Shown here: piece after piece, positions 61,405-64,000 of the stretch
Layout of the letters: every line of letters starts with the position of its first letter
Numbering within the stretch: position 1 is the stretch's first letter
Source of the DNA: Tabrizicola_A sp964393035
Lineage (GTDB): Bacteria; Pseudomonadota; Alphaproteobacteria; Rhodobacterales; Rhodobacteraceae
NCBI GenBank assembly: GCA_964393035.1
Contig: CAYMRX010000006.1
Location: forward strand, 260,762-324,761
Direction of reading: 5' to 3'
Length of the DNA: 64,000 nt
Translations under genes and position numbers: made by a program
The notes under the pieces: generated by a model
Seen by the model: the letters and a program-made list of their open reading frames with translations, nothing else
What the model was told of the DNA's origin: nothing
Database searches by the model: none

Positions 61405-62586
61405 ATGCGCCGCATTTCCATCTTTGGCGCCACCGGTTCGATCGGGGAAAGCACCTATGACCTGATTTGCCGCGAAGGCGGTGCAAGCGCCTTTCACACC
61501 GTCGCGCTGACCGGCGGCCACAATGTCGCCCGGCTGGCCGAGATGGCGCGCACCCTGCGCGCCGAGGTTGCGGTGACCGCGCATGACGAAAACCTGTCCG
61601 CCCTGCGCGACGCCTTGGCCGGGACGGGCATCTATGCCGCCGCTGGCCCCCATGCCATCATCGAAGCGGCCGACCGAGAGGCGGATTGGGTGATGTCGGC
61701 CATCATCGGCGCTGCGGGGCTGGTGCCGGGGATGCGGGCCTTGGCGCATGGCGCTGCGCTGGCCCTGGCCAACAAGGAAAGTCTGGTCGCGGCGGGGGAA
61801 TTGCTGCTCTCAACCGCCCGCGCGCATGGGGCGACCATCCTGCCGGTGGACTCGGAACATTCGGCGATCTTTCAGGCCCTGGTGGGCGAGGATCTGACAG
61901 CGGTGGAGCGCATCATCCTGACCGCCTCGGGGGGCGCGTTGCGCGATTGGCCGATGGAACGGCTGGCCCATGCCACGCTGGCCGAGACGCTGGCGCATCC
62001 GAACTGGTCGATGGGGCAAAGGATTACCATCGATTCTGCGTCCATGTTCAACAAGGCCTTGGAAGTCATTGAAACACGCGAGTTTTTCGGGGTGCGACCT
62101 GAGCAGGTCGAGGTCATCATCCACCCTGAATCCATCATCCATTCCATGGTGGGCTTCAACGACGGCGCCGTGATGGCGCATCTGGGGATGCCCGACATGC
62201 GCCACCCGATCGGCTATGCGCTGAACTGGCCAGAGCGCCACCCCCTGCCGGTGGCAAAGCTGGACCTTGCCGCCCTCGGGCAACTCACCTTCCGGGCACC
62301 GGATGAGGCGCGCTATCCCGCGCTGCGGCTGGCGCGCGAGGTGATGGAGGTGCGCGGGCTGGCGGGGGCCGCTTTCAACGCGGCCAAGGAAATCGCGCTC
62401 GATCATTTCATCGCCGGTGGCCTTGGCTTTTTGCAGATGGCGGGTTTGGTCGAGGAAACCCTGAACCGACTTTCGGCCGAAAGCCGCCTTGGAAATGCCG
62501 CGGGCAGCCTTGAAGATGTCTTGGCGATGGACCATCTCGCAAGGGTGCGGGCGACCGAGGTCGCGGGGCAGATGAGGGCGGCTTAA
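61405..62586 (+). CDS. dxr: 1-deoxy-D-xylulose 5-phosphate reductoisomerase
   Basis: A 393-residue enzyme converting DXP to MEP, the committed step of the non-mevalonate isoprenoid pathway that feeds uppS and miaA. The NADPH site is IFGATGSIGESTYDLI near residue 6, the ANKESLVAAGELLL helix follows, and the metal site is LPVDSEHSAIFQAL near residue 148. The gene abuts rseP directly. Confidence 0.97.
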   Translation: MRRISIFGATGSIGESTYDLICREGGASAFHTVALTGGHNVARLAEMARTLRAEVAVTAHDENLSALRDALAGTGIYAAAGPHAIIEAADREADWVMSAIIGAAGLVPGMRALAHGAALALANKESLVAAGELLLSTARAHGATILPVDSEHSAIFQALVGEDLTAVERIILTASGGALRDWPMERLAHATLAETLAHPNWSMGQRITIDSASMFNKALEVIETREFFGVRPEQVEVIIHPESIIHSMVGFNDGAVMAHLGMPDMRHPIGYALNWPERHPLPVAKLDLAALGQLTFRAPDEARYPALRLAREVMEVRGLAGAAFNAAKEIALDHFIAGGLGFLQMAGLVEETLNRLSAESRLGNAAGSLEDVLAMDHLARVRATEVAGQMRAA

Positions 62587-63951
62587 GTGGATTTCTTGAC
62601 AACTATATTCAGCGCGGGCGGGGCCGTATGGACCACCCTGTGGACGGCTGTCTTTTTCATTCTGGCGATCAGCATCATCGTTTTCGTGCATGAATACGGC
62701 CATTACATCGTGGGCCGCTGGTCGGGCATCCATGCCGAGGTGTTCAGCCTTGGCTTTGGCCGGGTGATCTGGTCGCGCACCGACAAGCGCGGCACACGCT
62801 GGCAGGTCGCCGCGATCCCCTTGGGGGGCTATGTCAAGTTTCTGGGCGATGCCGATGCGGCCTCGGCGGCGGCGGATGATCGCGCGATGGCCGGATTGTC
62901 GGCGGATGAAAAGCGCCACACCATGCATGGCGCGCCTTTGTGGGCGCGGGCGGCCACGGTGTTTGCCGGGCCTTTGGCGAATTTCATTCTGGCTGCGCTG
63001 GTGATTTTTGGCATGTTGATAGCAACCGGCGTTGCCACCGAAAAACCCACGGTTGCCCGTGTTGCCACGCTGCCGGGCGCGGCGCAGGGGCTTTTGCCGG
63101 GCGATGCGCTTTTGGCGCTGAACGGCCAGCCGACACCGGACTGGGACAGCTTTTATACGGTCGCCGAAACCCTGCCTGCCACCGCGACGGTCAATTACCT
63201 TGTGCTGCGCGACGAGGCGGAAATCACGGTCACCTCGGGCCAACCCCTGCCGCCTTTGGTGGGGGATGTGCAGTTGAAATCGGCCGGGCTTGCGGCCGGG
63301 TTGCAAGAGGGCGATGTGGTTCTCGAAGCCGGGGGCAAGCCTGTCACCAAATTTGCCGAACTGCCGCCCATCGTCGAGGGGCTGAAGGGTGCGCCGGTCA
63401 GCCTGAAGATTTGGCGGCCCGATGGGGGCGGGGGGCAAATCCTTGACATGTCGATCACCCCGAACCGCCGCGACCTTCCCAAGGCCGAGGGTGGATTTGA
63501 GACCCGCTGGATGATCGGTCTTGGCGCCGGTCTTCTGATCGAGCCGCAAACCCGCCAGCCCGGTCTGATCGAGGCCGCCGGCCTGTCACTGGATCGGCTG
63601 TGGTTTTTGGTCACCACCTCGCTGTCCAGTCTGGCCCATATTGCCACCGGCGACATCGACAAATGCAACCTGACCGGTGCGATTTCGATGGCACAGGTGG
63701 CGGGGCAATCGGCGGCGATGGGGGTTCAGAACTTTATCCAGACCTTGGCCATGCTGTCCTTTGGCATCGGGCTTATCAACCTTTTCCCGATTCCGGTGCT
63801 GGATGGGGGGCATCTGGTGTTTCACGCCTATGAGGCCGTCTTCCGCCGTCCTCCGCCCGATATCGTGATGCGCGGGCTGACGACGTTGGGCCTTGCGCTG
63901 ATCCTGACCTTCATGGCTTTCGCCTTGTTCAACGATGTGACCTGTCGTTAG
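62587..63951 (+). CDS. rseP: Site-2 protease family zinc metallopeptidase RseP
   Basis: A 454-residue intramembrane protease involved in envelope stress signalling by cleaving anti-sigma factors. The zinc motif FVHEYGHYIVG is near residue 34. Two PDZ-type segments lie at about residues 135-200 and 210-290. The C-terminal helix has LINLFPIPVLDGGHL near residue 397. The start is GTG 62587, immediately after the dxr stop. bamA usually follows in relatives, but only about 50 bases remain here. Confidence 0.94.
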   Translation: MDFLTTIFSAGGAVWTTLWTAVFFILAISIIVFVHEYGHYIVGRWSGIHAEVFSLGFGRVIWSRTDKRGTRWQVAAIPLGGYVKFLGDADAASAAADDRAMAGLSADEKRHTMHGAPLWARAATVFAGPLANFILAALVIFGMLIATGVATEKPTVARVATLPGAAQGLLPGDALLALNGQPTPDWDSFYTVAETLPATATVNYLVLRDEAEITVTSGQPLPPLVGDVQLKSAGLAAGLQEGDVVLEAGGKPVTKFAELPPIVEGLKGAPVSLKIWRPDGGGGQILDMSITPNRRDLPKAEGGFETRWMIGLGAGLLIEPQTRQPGLIEAAGLSLDRLWFLVTTSLSSLAHIATGDIDKCNLTGAISMAQVAGQSAAMGVQNFIQTLAMLSFGIGLINLFPIPVLDGGHLVFHAYEAVFRRPPPDIVMRGLTTLGLALILTFMAFALFNDVTCR

Positions 63952-64000
63952 GGTCAGGACTCGTTCTCGCATCATAGCCAGAACATGACTGTTGCGGCGA

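Noticed and set aside
63985..64000. Start of the next gene (bamA is expected after rseP)
   Set aside because: An ATG at 63985 is present, but only five codons are visible and no ribosome site or signal peptide can be confirmed.

Overview
The window is a gene-dense, high-GC chromosomal segment of an alphaproteobacterium, most likely a member of the Rhodobacteraceae (Rhodobacterales). The support is the gene content and order: mlaD behind an NDUFA12-like complex I accessory gene, preT-preA beside accB-accC, DUF2849-cysI-cysH-DUF934-fpr, and the pyrH-frr-uppS-cdsA-dxr-rseP run. Protein wording is typical of that family and GC-rich hairpin boxes recur between genes. I see no rRNA, tRNA, CRISPR array, insertion sequence or prophage. 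This is core chromosome, with about 63 protein genes in short operons on both strands.

Layout. 1-2.1 kb (-): an ABC importer of YnjB/YnjC type, with the permease cut by the window edge. 2.2-4.9 kb (+): a CDP-alcohol phosphatidyltransferase, clpP and clpX. 5.0-8.1 kb (+): an unusual stand-alone B12-dependent mutase-like protein, an NDUFA12-like protein, mlaD and a DUF2155 protein that overlaps aat tail to tail. 8.0-10.2 kb: aat and an HxlR regulator (-), divergent from a quinone oxidoreductase (+). 10.2-14.9 kb: accC and accB (-), divergent from preT-preA (+). 15-22.7 kb (-): a frameshifted small gene, an SDR, DUF1801, purF, cvpA, radA, mlaF, mlaE and alr. 22.9-29 kb (-): dnaB, pyrE, pyrC, a hydrolase-like protein and a glycosyltransferase. 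29.2-33.7 kb (+): a MoxR ATPase and VWA protein pair, and a large Ala/Glu-rich OmpA-family protein. 33.8-38.4 kb: an Lrp regulator (-), divergent from the assimilatory sulfate reduction operon (+). 38.5-48.7 kb: mostly minus strand apart from infC, with molybdenum-cofactor/XdhC genes, a P450 with an EamA exporter, tpiA, an A-type Fe-S carrier, a SatD/DUF3307 pair, a SufT-like protein and ssb. 48.9-57.2 kb: a lytic transglycosylase (+), then a peptide-type ABC importer and an AraC regulator (-). 57.3-64 kb: miaA (-), then pyrH-frr-uppS-cdsA-dxr-rseP (+).

How the genes work together. Several loci serve the envelope: mlaD with mlaE-mlaF 13 kb away, uppS, cdsA, dxr (isoprenoid precursors), rseP, alr, the lytic transglycosylase and the OmpA protein. 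Nucleotide metabolism is covered by purF, pyrC, pyrE, pyrH and preT-preA. Fe-S biogenesis genes (A-type carrier, SufT-like) lie within 2 kb of each other, and the sulfate reduction operon needs Fe-S and siroheme.

The points most worth a second look are: infC starting at an AUA codon; the orphan cobalamin-dependent mutase-like protein; the SatD/DUF3307 pair, whose first protein looks by eye like a cyclase-type fold joined to an HTH and which sits behind interleaved perfect inverted repeats; a 24-nt palindromic repeat placed identically downstream of pyrC and the A-type carrier gene; and the 151-bp antisense overlap of the aat and DUF2155 reading frames.
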